From: an uncultured Ignatzschineria sp.
GTDB lineage: Bacteria; Pseudomonadota; Gammaproteobacteria; Cardiobacteriales; Wohlfahrtiimonadaceae
Reading direction: 5' to 3'
NCBI GenBank assembly: GCA_945639195.1
Contig: CALZEE010000004.1
Span: 186,001 to 250,000 of the forward strand
Length of the DNA stretch: 64,000 nt
This document shows, piece after piece, positions 56,416-64,000 of this stretch. The notes beneath the pieces are model-generated. The model searched no databases and had not been told where the DNA came from. It was given only the letters and a program-made list of their open reading frames with translations. Position 1 is the first letter of the stretch. Each line of letters starts with the position of its first letter. Both the position numbers and the translations under genes were made by a program.

Positions 56416-57521
56416 TATTCAGCCTCTTGCGTATCTAATGGCTGTTCTACCCGCTTTGCATCTCTTCTTTGCAATACATCCGGCGCTAAAATCTCACCCG
56501 TAACATCAGCAATATGGCTCTCATTATTGATTCGGACTTGCCCAGCTTTAACAACAATATCATCTGCACCTAGCCCTGAGAGAATCTCAACACTAAAAGC
56601 GCTTCGTTGCCCTATTTCTACTGGAACAAGTTCTGATTCAAAATAATTTTCTCCGGCAATAGGATTTGCACGATAGACAAACTGCGATCCCTCAGAGGCA
56701 AAGATAGACTCTTCTGGAATAATAACCACTTTATAGTTCAAAGGTACTAAAAGATTCAATCGCGCAAATGTCCCGGCAATCAGTGATTGATCCTCGTTAT
56801 GGAAACGGGCCAAGACCGTTAAAGATCGACCTTTTTGTTCAATTTCAGGACTGACCGCATATACTTCTGCAGTAAAGAGTTTGTTTGGGAAATTATCTAC
56901 CGTAAAGTTTACATTCTGCTCGGTCTCAACCACATGTGCGACACGCTCAGGAATATTAAATTCTAATCTTAGTTGCTCGATATTGAGGAGACGTACAATA
57001 TCAGCACCCGCTTGGACATAATCGCCCAATTCAACGTTTTTAAGCCCCATCGTTCCTGCAAAAGGGGCATGGATAAATCGGCGATCATAACGCGTCTTTG
57101 CAATGGCTTCATTGGCTTCTGCTTGCTCGTATTCTGCTTGCGCCATATCTCGTGCTTGCGCCGTTGAGCCTCCGCGCGCGGCCAAGAGTCGGTCTAAATT
57201 CTGTTTTGCTAATACCCGCTTAGCACTTCGCTCCTTAAGCTCCGCTGCCTCGATACCCGAATCAAGCGCTAAAAGAAGCTCTCCCTCCTCAACCATCTCG
57301 CCCTCTTTAAACGCGATATTCACAATGCGCCCTGAAGCTTCTGGTCGAATAACGACTTCTTGATAAGGATGGAGAATCCCGACCGCATAAATTTCTTCAA
57401 ATTTATCTTGTAAAACAACCTCTGATAGCTCGACATCTGTGACTTTTGCATGAGCAATTAATGGCATGAGTACGATCCCCATCAATCCTGCAATCCATAG
57501 CTGTTTAAACGTTTTATACAT
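56415..57521 (-). CDS. RND efflux periplasmic adaptor subunit
   Basis: 368 residues. An N-terminal signal/anchor segment (LWIAGLMGIVLMPLIAHA) is not followed by a lipobox Cys, so it is probably a cleaved signal. A lipoyl-like half (RPEASGRIVNIAFKEGEMVEEGELLLALD and FIHAPFAGTMGLKNVELGDYVQAG) flanks a helical hairpin, then beta-barrel and membrane-proximal domains. It bridges the RND pump to an outer-membrane channel. First gene of the two-gene pump operon. Confidence 0.94.
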   Translation of the reverse strand: MYKTFKQLWIAGLMGIVLMPLIAHAKVTDVELSEVVLQDKFEEIYAVGILHPYQEVVIRPEASGRIVNIAFKEGEMVEEGELLLALDSGIEAAELKERSAKRVLAKQNLDRLLAARGGSTAQARDMAQAEYEQAEANEAIAKTRYDRRFIHAPFAGTMGLKNVELGDYVQAGADIVRLLNIEQLRLEFNIPERVAHVVETEQNVNFTVDNFPNKLFTAEVYAVSPEIEQKGRSLTVLARFHNEDQSLIAGTFARLNLLVPLNYKVVIIPEESIFASEGSQFVYRANPIAGENYFESELVPVEIGQRSAFSVEILSGLGADDIVVKAGQVRINNESHIADVTGEILAPDVLQRRDAKRVEQPLDTQEAE

Positions 57522-57902
57522 ATTAATTTTACCAAAAGAGCGTTAAAAGGTGTTTTCTTCTCATGCTGATTATAAAAGAAGCGCAAACATATTCGTTTCA
57601 TCAGTCAATCATTATATTACGGTGATAACTGTATGGAATGAATGACTTAATATAGCAGATATTCGAGGACTCTACATGCGTAAGCTTACTGTATACCTCC
57701 TCGTATCATCAATATTATTAAGGGATTTATTTAAACTCAAATCCCCCATACATTGTATTAATACAGAGCTGTAGCAGTAGACCACTGCTATCTTAAGGTT
57801 ATCTTAAATCCTGAAAAAAGGATCTTTATGAGGCGCTTGTTAATCTTATTCATATCGACATAAAAAATCCCTGCACCAATGGTATCAGGGACTATTTGTA
57901 TC
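57522..57902. other. Upstream region of the efflux operon
   Basis: 381 bases. It holds the 12-bp palindrome TGTATTAATACA (57754-57765), the hairpin TAGCAGT-AGACC-ACTGCTA (57772-57790) and the AI-2E terminator (57861-57896). Either dyad may bind a regulator of the pump. No gene seen. Confidence 0.45.
57861..57896 (-). terminator. Terminator after the AI-2E transporter gene
   Basis: TCCCTG / CAGGGA stem with further ATA pairing, followed by TTTTTT on the minus strand, just after the stop at 57903. Confidence 0.8.
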
Positions 57903-58997
57903 TTAATCTCGGCGAATTTTATCTGTGTGATTTGTATTCGGGTTTACCCTCTGCCGATCATCTTCATGAACCCATTCACGCCATAACGCCACTAAGAGCG
58001 CCATCACCACAGGACCAATAAAGAGTCCGATGATCCCCATTGTTTTCACCCCGCCCACAAGCCCCAATATTGTCGGTAAGAATGGCAGTTTTACAGATCC
58101 TCCGACTAATCTTGGGCGAATGGTCTTATCAACAATAAAGAGCTGCATTCCTCCCCAACAGAAGAGGATAATCCCTTGTGTATAATCGCCAATTCCAACA
58201 AGGTAGAGTGACACCATTGTCATTGACATTGGCGCACCACCTGGAATTAGTGCGAAAATCCCCGTGATAATTCCGAGTGTAATCGGCATCGGTGCCCCAA
58301 CAAAGTAATAAACGATTCCGAAGACAATTCCTTCACCAATCGCAATAATCACCATACCCGAAACAGTTGAGCTCACTAAAGTCGGAACAATACGGGAAAT
58401 ACGTTTCCATCTACCAGGAAAGATTCGCTCCCCCACTTTATCTAGTTGGCGGCTCACTCTACGACCATCTTTGTAACAGAAGAAGAGAATGACCATCATA
58501 AATAAAAGTGTAAAACCCAGTGTACTAAAAGTCTTTGTTACCGACTTTGTCACACTAGCAAGATAACTGAGCTTGGCAAGCCCTACTTCAGCAAAGAAGT
58601 GATTAATCCCATTTGGCGTTCCTAAATACTCATGCCAATATTTACCAATCTCATCTCCATATGGCAGATTAAGAACCCATATCGGGATCTCAATACCGGT
58701 GGTATTTGCCTCAATAAGCCACTCTCTAAAGAGCATAATCTCGCCATAGAGATAATGCACAAGCCATAAGAAAGGCACAATAATCACAAGTACAATAAAT
58801 GCGGTCGCAAGAGAAGCTGATATCAGCGTATTCCCCCTGCAAAACCGCACTAAATCTGTATAAGGTCGCCATGTCACAAAGGTGATAATCATGGCGCCTA
58901 ATGCCGGAACTAAAAACTCATGAAAGAAGACAACACCCAAGACTAAAATTAGAATAATGATCCATTTTGCCACGGGATTTGCTGTCAATGCTTGCAT
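57903..58997 (-). CDS. AI-2E family transporter (YdiK-like)
   Basis: 364 residues, about eight membrane helices, PF01594. The conserved end region PRLVGGSVKLPFLPTILGLVGGVKTMGIIGLFIGPVVMALL is clear. Family members export AI-2 (TqsA) or Na+/Li+, so the substrate is open. Monocistronic with its own terminator. Confidence 0.9.
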   Translation of the reverse strand: MQALTANPVAKWIIILILVLGVVFFHEFLVPALGAMIITFVTWRPYTDLVRFCRGNTLISASLATAFIVLVIIVPFLWLVHYLYGEIMLFREWLIEANTTGIEIPIWVLNLPYGDEIGKYWHEYLGTPNGINHFFAEVGLAKLSYLASVTKSVTKTFSTLGFTLLFMMVILFFCYKDGRRVSRQLDKVGERIFPGRWKRISRIVPTLVSSTVSGMVIIAIGEGIVFGIVYYFVGAPMPITLGIITGIFALIPGGAPMSMTMVSLYLVGIGDYTQGIILFCWGGMQLFIVDKTIRPRLVGGSVKLPFLPTILGLVGGVKTMGIIGLFIGPVVMALLVALWREWVHEDDRQRVNPNTNHTDKIRRD

Positions 58998-59156
58998 AAG
59001 TCTCTTCCTATCGTTATTTCATTACATCCCCCATAATCATCAATATTTGTCTATAAAACAACATTTTTCATAGATCAATGCCATTTTAATAACGATTTTG
59101 GGGAACTTGAGGCGCTCAAGGTTTCATTTTAACAGCGATGAGTCGCCTTTATTCTA

Positions 59157-59633
59157 CTAAATATGATCGACACTGATCACTTCATAGAGTCGATCGCCGC
59201 CAGGGGTCTTGATCGTTACTTCATCATCAACTTCTTTTCCAATCAATGCTCGAGCAATCGGTGACACAATTGATAATTTATTCTGTTTTACATCAGCTTC
59301 ATGCTCGCCTACGATCTGATACTTCACTTCTTTATCTTCATTCACATCGAATAGTGTAACAGTCACACCAAAGATAATTTTCCCACTATTAGGAATTTCG
59401 GTGATATCAATGACTTGTGCATTTGATATTCTTGCTTCAAAGTCAGCAATACGGCCTTCAATAAAGCTCTGCTCTTCTCTTGCGGCATGGTATTCAGCAT
59501 TCTCTTTTAAGTCACCGTGCTCACGTGCGGTTGAAATTGATTCAATGACTCGAGGTCTTTGGACCTGTTTTAAATCATCTAATTCACGGCGAAGTGACTC
59601 AGCACCCGCTTTTGTCATTGGGAATTTATTCAT
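59157..59633 (-). CDS. greA: Transcription elongation factor GreA
   Basis: 158 residues, full length. It rescues backtracked RNA polymerase by stimulating transcript cleavage. The N-terminal coiled coil carries the tip acidic pair ([26 protein letters not shown]), and the C-terminal FKBP-like domain ends [18 protein letters not shown]. Single gene here; carAB, a common neighbour, is not seen. Confidence 0.97.
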   Translation of the reverse strand: MNKFPMTKAGAESLRRELDDLKQVQRPRVIESISTAREHGDLKENAEYHAAREEQSFIEGRIADFEARISNAQVIDITEIPNSGKIIFGVTVTLFDVNEDKEVKYQIVGEHEADVKQNKLSIVSPIARALIGKEVDDEVTIKTPGGDRLYEVISVDHI

Positions 59634-59683
59634 TCGTTCATATCCTTACTGATTATTGTATTCTAATACGCACTTAATCATGA

Positions 59684-59713
59684 CAAAGCGCGCATCTTAT
59701 ATTGCGCGCTTTG
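59684..59713 (-). terminator. Hairpin between gloA and greA
   Basis: Perfect 11-bp stem CAAAGCGCGCA / TGCGCGCTTTG, eight-base loop. The T tract is short, so termination may be partial; the greA promoter would lie here too. Confidence 0.65.
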
Positions 59714-59746
59714 CGATTAGTTTATTATTTATGAGGAAAAACTAGA

Positions 59747-60166
59747 TTACCACCAGCCAATATTTTCCATCTCTGTCCAAGGCGCTTGAGGGGCTTTTGG
59801 TGTACCTTTCTGGATAAGTTCAATCGAAATATCATCAGGACTTCTAAAGAAAGCCATCCAACCATCTCTTGGCGGAACATTAATTTCGATTCCTGCATCC
59901 ATCGCACGTTGACATACTTCGTAGATATCATCTACTTCGAAAGCTAAATGCCCAAATGCACGACCAATGCCATATTTCTCTTCAGAATCCCAGTTATAAG
60001 TCAGCTCAACCTCAACATCTTGACCTTCACAAGCAAGATAGACAAGCGTGCACTCCCATTGTGGGTATTCTTTACGGCGGGTTTCTTTTAAATTGAGAAC
60101 TTCTGTAAAGAATTTCATCGATTTATCTAAATCCGCAACACGAATCATTGTATGTAAAAAACGCAT
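59747..60166 (-). CDS. gloA: Lactoylglutathione lyase (glyoxalase I)
   Basis: Converts the methylglyoxal-glutathione adduct to S-lactoylglutathione. 139 residues, nickel-type bacterial length. Metal ligands are placed as usual: H5 (MRFLHTMIRV), Glu in VEVELTYNW, His in FGHLAFEVDD and Glu in SIELIQKG. Start follows AGGAGA. Glutathione use agrees with grxD in the window. Confidence 0.96.
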   Translation of the reverse strand: MRFLHTMIRVADLDKSMKFFTEVLNLKETRRKEYPQWECTLVYLACEGQDVEVELTYNWDSEEKYGIGRAFGHLAFEVDDIYEVCQRAMDAGIEINVPPRDGWMAFFRSPDDISIELIQKGTPKAPQAPWTEMENIGWW

Positions 60167-60285
60167 AATTACTTTCTCCTATAAAACAACAACGGGTATG
60201 AATATTAATCTCATACCCGTCATTACATCATACTATTGATCTATATGGGACGGGATCTACTCCTACCCCACATATTGATAGAAGT

Positions 60286-60888
60286 TTACTCAGTTTTATC
60301 TGTAGATTCTTCTACAGCTTCTAAATCAGCTTTCTCTTCAATTGCTTCTTCAGTATCACCAACTTCTGCAGTCGTTGATTCTTCTTCTGCAACGATGTCT
60401 TCAGCAGGATCATTTGAAGCAACTTGGATACCACTCTTCTCTAAGATGAAGTCCACAGTATTCATGACTTCTTCATCTGTTAAGCGTGGGTCCCCACCTT
60501 TTGCAGGCATTAAGTTACGACCTTTAATAGAGCTTGTATGCAGCCCATCTAAGCCACGCTCTTTAAATCTTACTGCCCATGCTGCGTTGTCGCCCGCTAA
60601 TGGTGCATCGTTAAGACCTGTATCATGACAGCTTGCACAAAGTGCGCCATAAACATCTTGCGGTGCTTTTGCTTTCGCAACATTAGATACTAAATTACCT
60701 GTATTAACACGACCATAAGGCGTTAATCTCTCAGCAACGAGTTCTTTATCGACAAATGGTGTACCGCCAATACTCTTGGTAACGAGCTTAGCTAATGAGG
60801 TTACTAGTACGATTAAAATTACTAGTAAAGAAAGCGTTGCGAGAATGGTAAGCAACGAGAATGTAAATTTGTCTGACTGTTTTTGCAC
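60286..60888 (-). CDS. Membrane-anchored cytochrome c5-type protein
   Basis: 200 residues. An N-terminal helix (about 10-35) anchors the protein with its haem domain in the periplasm. CASCH (84-88) binds haem; NLMPAKGGDPRLTDEEV supplies the Met ligand as in cytochrome c5. The last 43 residues are strongly acidic (Glu/Asp/Ala/Thr) and beyond the usual domain. The start is GTG at 60888, six bases after AGGAG. Confidence 0.9.
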   Translation of the reverse strand: MQKQSDKFTFSLLTILATLSLLVILIVLVTSLAKLVTKSIGGTPFVDKELVAERLTPYGRVNTGNLVSNVAKAKAPQDVYGALCASCHDTGLNDAPLAGDNAAWAVRFKERGLDGLHTSSIKGRNLMPAKGGDPRLTDEEVMNTVDFILEKSGIQVASNDPAEDIVAEEESTTAEVGDTEEAIEEKADLEAVEESTDKTE

Positions 60889-61003
60889 GATCTGCTCCTA
60901 GAAAATACAAGCCAATTTTTATAATTTGAATGACCCAATACCCGTCAATGATAAATCAACTCGTTATCTTTTACTAGTGTACTAAATCAAAGAAAGACGC
61001 TTT

Positions 61004-61558
61004 TTATTGAGCGACAATCACTTGCGCTGCTCTAATAAGACGATCATTTAATAAATAACCATTTTGAGCAACCGTAATAATTTGGTTTGTTTCATATCCA
61101 TCATGAGGAATCATTGAGATTGCTTGATGATATTCAGGGTTCAACTTCTCACCTTCTGGGTTGATCTGTTTCACACCATATTTTTCACATACTCCCAACA
61201 ACATTTTGTACATGAGCTGTGAACCTTCTCTGAAGCGTTTTAATTCTTCCGATGAATTTTCATCCACGGCTTTCATCTCAAGCTCCATTGCATCAATGAT
61301 TGGGAGGAGATCTTTCACAAACTTATCAAGCGCAAATTTGTGGGCATGAGCGACATCAATCTCAGCACGTCTTGTCACGTTCTGAACTTCTGCAACTGCA
61401 CGAATATATTGATCGTAGATTTTCTCTTTTTCTGCTTTCAATGCGTCTACTTCTGCAGCATGTGCAACAGCTTCATCACCTGATGATTCTGTTCCTGCAT
61501 CAATCACGTCTTCTAAATTGTCCTGTGCGTCTGTCTCTGTCAAATTTTCTTTTGTCAT
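61004..61558 (-). CDS. grpE: Nucleotide exchange factor GrpE
   Basis: Releases ADP from DnaK. 184 residues: acidic N-terminus (about 1-40), long helix with IYDQYIRAVAEVQNVTRRAE, and the C-terminal beta domain KYGVKQINPEGEKLNPEYHQAISMIPHDG. dnaK/dnaJ are not adjacent. A nested inverted repeat upstream (61608-61642) and a TATAAT box may form its promoter; no heat-shock consensus was found. Confidence 0.97.
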   Translation of the reverse strand: MTKENLTETDAQDNLEDVIDAGTESSGDEAVAHAAEVDALKAEKEKIYDQYIRAVAEVQNVTRRAEIDVAHAHKFALDKFVKDLLPIIDAMELEMKAVDENSSEELKRFREGSQLMYKMLLGVCEKYGVKQINPEGEKLNPEYHQAISMIPHDGYETNQIITVAQNGYLLNDRLIRAAQVIVAQ

Positions 61559-61607
61559 TTTCTACTCCCTTTTCTATTGGATAATTTTCATCATTATACA
61601 ACGAAAA

Positions 61608-61642
61608 AACACTGATACTTGATCACTCATCAAGAAAACAGT
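61608..61642 (-). promoter_or_regulatory. Nested inverted repeat upstream of grpE
   Basis: CACTG...CAGTG arms enclose CTTGAT-CACTC-ATCAAG (61617-61633). A minus-strand TATAAT follows at about 61595. It is not a CIRCE element. It could be the terminator of the preceding small gene or an operator. Confidence 0.4.
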
Positions 61643-61662
61643 GAAGTTCTCCTGATAAAATT

Positions 61663-61878
61663 TTAATCTTCACCAAACTCATCGTCTAATAAGAGATCAT
61701 CAAAACTATCGAGATCGAACTCTTTCGCTAATTTCTTCTGCAAAGCGCGCTCTTCTCTAATAGCCTCAATACTTCTCCAAGCTTGAGATTTTGTTCCCTT
61801 AACGTCCGCGACATCTGGAACATCTTCTTCAATGATATCTTCATCATCTAATAAATCATCATCATAATCGTTAGACAT
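61663..61878 (-). CDS. Small acidic protein, PA3496-like
   Basis: 71 residues. Very acidic N-terminus (MSNDYDDDLLDDEDIIEED), a central basic helix WRSIEAIREERALQKKLAKEF, and an acidic end. The helix recalls the short PA3496-type proteins of Pseudomonas, described only as putative envelope-integrity proteins; I am not certain. Start at 61878 is supported by AAGGAG nine bases upstream. It precedes grpE by about 105 bases. Confidence 0.6.
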   Translation of the reverse strand: MSNDYDDDLLDDEDIIEEDVPDVADVKGTKSQAWRSIEAIREERALQKKLAKEFDLDSFDDLLLDDEFGED

Positions 61879-62164
61879 GTCTATGCTCCTTATAAAATGC
61901 AAAATTTAAATCTTTGCATGCTTATATAATATCTGTGAATAATTGCAAGTCTTAAAATGCAAGCAGTGTTATTTTTTCGTAAAAATGAATAAGTTGATTC
62001 CTAATATGGCGTTTCTTTACCCAAAGACAAGCCCCTGTTTAAAAATTAAACATCAATTTTTTTATCCGCAATATTCTCGGAAAAAGCTAGGTTTTTCAGT
62101 CGTAATACATTATCTTTAACCAATATTTCTATCAGCATTATTCAAAATTAGGGGCTATTTAAAC

Positions 62165-63193
62165 ATGATTTCAGGATTTATTCTCACGGAAAATCGCTTA
62201 CGACAAATTTCTGTCCAAAGTGCAGATGAATTTACAGATGAAATGATCTGGATAGATCTGGTCGATCCAACAGATGAAGAACGTCTCTTAGTTGAGAATC
62301 ACTATAAGCTCGATCTCCCTGAAAAAGCCGAAATTAATGATATCGAAGCTTCTGCTCGTTTCTATGAAGATGAGGATGGTCTCCATATCCATAGCTTCTT
62401 CCTCAACAATCTTGGCGCGAGTGCTGCCAATATCACCGTAGCATTCTCTATCTACAAAAACAGACTCTTCACGATCCATAACGAAGATCTTTCCGCATTC
62501 AGGCTCTATCGCCTTCGCGCCCGCCAAGTGCAATTAGAGCTTACCGATGGCAAGGTGGATGTGATGAATATCGTGATTGGTCTTCATGAAACAGCGATTG
62601 AACATGTTGCAGATGTATTAGAGCGCATCTATTCACAGCTCGAAAATACAAGTCCTTATGTTTTAGCCACAGAAAAGCAACTTGCAGAGATTGAAAATGA
62701 TGACCCGCGCACGCGTCTTGACTCACAAGAAGATGATGATGACAAAAAAGTCTCCATGGAGGAAGTTCTCCAGAATATCGCACTCCAAGAAGATATGAAT
62801 GGCAAAGCACGTCTCTCTTTAATGGATACACGCCGCTCATTCTCTTTCTTAATGCGCGCACAACTTCTCTCTGAAGCCCAAAAAAATGATGTAAGAGAAA
62901 TCCTTCAAGACTTAGAATCACTAACAGGCCATACAACCTTCCTCTTTGATAAGGTCAACTTCCTACTTGATGCCGCAACAGGGAAAATTTCGCTTGAACA
63001 GAGCCGTATTATTAAAATTTTCTCTATTGCCTCGGTTGTATTTTTACCACCCACGCTTATTGCGAGTATCTATGGGATGAACTTTGCAATGCCGGAGCTT
63101 AGCTATAAAATCGCTTATCCGATCTCTATTGGTGCGATGATTCTTTCTGGAATTGCGCCATATCTTCTCTTTAAACGTAAAGGATGGCTCTAA
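62165..63193 (+). CDS. corA: CorA-family divalent metal ion transporter
   Basis: 342 residues. A long cytoplasmic domain with acidic helices is followed by two membrane helices at the C-terminus; the first ends with the selectivity motif GMN in SIYGMNFAMPEL, and the protein ends in a basic stretch KRKGWL. The family carries Mg2+ (also Co2+, Ni2+) inward; ZntB relatives carry Zn2+. The loop residue after GMN supports CorA type. Confidence 0.94.
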   Translation: MISGFILTENRLRQISVQSADEFTDEMIWIDLVDPTDEERLLVENHYKLDLPEKAEINDIEASARFYEDEDGLHIHSFFLNNLGASAANITVAFSIYKNRLFTIHNEDLSAFRLYRLRARQVQLELTDGKVDVMNIVIGLHETAIEHVADVLERIYSQLENTSPYVLATEKQLAEIENDDPRTRLDSQEDDDDKKVSMEEVLQNIALQEDMNGKARLSLMDTRRSFSFLMRAQLLSEAQKNDVREILQDLESLTGHTTFLFDKVNFLLDAATGKISLEQSRIIKIFSIASVVFLPPTLIASIYGMNFAMPELSYKIAYPISIGAMILSGIAPYLLFKRKGWL

Positions 63194-63251
63194 GTAGATC
63201 GTGACTCATTGACTACTTAACCCATCCTCACTGTAATACCGTTATTCCCAC

Positions 63252-63290
63252 AAAAAAAGAGCAATGACTTTAATTCATTGCTCTTTTTTT
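63252..63290. terminator. Bidirectional terminator after corA
   Basis: AAAAAAAGAGCAATGA / TTCATTGCTCTTTTTTT, perfect apart from the loop ends, between two convergent genes. Confidence 0.94.
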
Positions 63291-63368
63291 ATATCTTTTT
63301 TATAGCTTTTTTATATCTTCTTCATTAGAAGAGGTCAAAATTGACCATTAAATCATCATCCCTGACAA

Positions 63369-64000
63369 CTATGGTGTCACTTTGCCCTGCTCTACAACCA
63401 TATCGAGAACATGAGAGATATTTCCCTCGTCATCTTTATACTCTTTGAGACGTAGACGATATTCATAATCCTCAATCGGTGAAAATCCTTCGATAGTTCC
63501 AGGGTAGACATCCCACTCTGCTAATTTATCTTGTCTCACCTGTAAACACTGCTTCTCACTTCCCTCTGCACAAGGAACTTGTTGTTCTGAAACATAGTAG
63601 AACACTTGCTCATAGGGTTTTGCTGTAATATCTTTATAGGATCCCTTATCAAGCTCGACAGGCAAATAGACAGATTCTGTCTCACCCTCAATCGTGCCAA
63701 CTAAATAGAGTGATTCACCCTTGCGCACCATTTTTGGGGTATTTAAGATGAATTGCGACAAACGATCATCTAATTGTTGCAATTGATCTGGACAAGCCAT
63801 CATTGTTGATGCAAGCCCACCCCCATTACGTCCTTGCTTTACACGAAATGCGCCGCGATCAGTTACCATGACTTTCCCCATCATGGTGTTACAACCGCCA
63901 GATACCGCGAAATGATTCTCTTCTAAATCTAATACCACTTTCGCATCATGTGTCTCGGAGAATGCGTTAATCGTTAATGGGGCTGCAAAAGCAACGCCTG
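63369..64000 (-). CDS. META/DUF4377 domain secreted protein (5' part outside window)
   Basis: About 210 residues are visible; the N-terminus lies past base 64000. The frame continues to the window edge through GVAFAAPLTINAF, probably part of the exported N-terminal region. FAVSGGCNTMMGKVMV and GGLASTMMACPDQLQQLDDRL form a META domain (HslJ-like). The C-terminal YVSEQQVPCAEGSEKQCLQV...DVYPGTIEGFSPIEDYEYRLRLKEY matches the DUF4377 pattern. Likely an envelope protein of unknown function. Confidence 0.82.
   Translation of the reverse strand, partial: GVAFAAPLTINAFSETHDAKVVLDLEENHFAVSGGCNTMMGKVMVTDRGAFRVKQGRNGGGLASTMMACPDQLQQLDDRLSQFILNTPKMVRKGESLYLVGTIEGETESVYLPVELDKGSYKDITAKPYEQVFYYVSEQQVPCAEGSEKQCLQVRQDKLAEWDVYPGTIEGFSPIEDYEYRLRLKEYKDDEGNISHVLDMVVEQGKVTP

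Overview
The window reads as chromosomal DNA of a Gammaproteobacterium of moderate-to-low GC (about 42-44% by eye). The gene content is typical of that class: ttcA, grpE, yebC-ruvC-ruvA, waaC, lipB, monothiol grxD, cinA/mutT, slt and an RND efflux pair. The genus cannot be settled from sequence reading alone; a relative of Ignatzschineria/Wohlfahrtiimonas (Cardiobacteriales-like) would fit, with low confidence. There are 55 protein genes, two of them cut by the window edges. No tRNA, rRNA, CRISPR, prophage or transposase gene was seen.

Layout. 1-1.9 kb: an amino-acid decarboxylase of the Orn/Lys/Arg family (partial). 3-6.8 kb: a TelA/XpaC pair and a DUF3592-like membrane protein. 7-11.3 kb: ttcA, an MHS-family transporter and an SprT-like protease. 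11.4-14.1 kb: a three-gene amino-acid-type ABC importer behind a promoter overlapped by an inverted repeat. 14.8-21 kb: a small acidic protein, a TrpR/YerC-family regulator, glpD and glpK, and a YiiD-type thioesterase. 21.4-28.3 kb: ahpD, proA, grxD, upp, slt, and two nuclease-fold genes (DUF2726, GIY-YIG). 28.8-32.5 kb: cinA-mutT facing yebC-ruvC-ruvA. 33-38.7 kb: a YkvI transporter, amino-acid oxidase and RidA, then a LysO-type exporter and an orphan MetI-like permease. 39-43 kb: a nucleoside hydrolase with an MFS partner and a second MFS gene. 44-49 kb: argC-argJ-argB-argD. 49.5-64 kb: waaC, a VanZ-like gene, azlCD, lipB, an RND pump with its adaptor, an AI-2E exporter, greA, gloA, a membrane-anchored cytochrome c, grpE, a small acidic protein, corA and a META/DUF4377 protein (partial).

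The most unusual content is non-coding. A complex repeat of about 120-200 bp per unit fills eleven intergenic gaps, alone or in tandem arrays (period 157, 194 or 196 bp). Each unit has two conserved blocks flanking a short hairpin whose stem sequence differs between copies while pairing is kept, as if hairpin cassettes were exchanged between fixed flanks. All copies between 2.3 and 10.5 kb point one way and all copies between 14.2 and 37.9 kb the other. A second, unrelated two-copy repeat lies at 28.35-28.74 kb. The hexamer TGCCGG/CCGGCA is about four times more frequent than base composition predicts (hand count), in genes and gaps alike, so it is a candidate uptake-signal or architecture motif. 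Several long inverted repeats in promoters or operon gaps (trpX-like ABC operon, upp, argB-argD, upp-slt gap) look regulatory.
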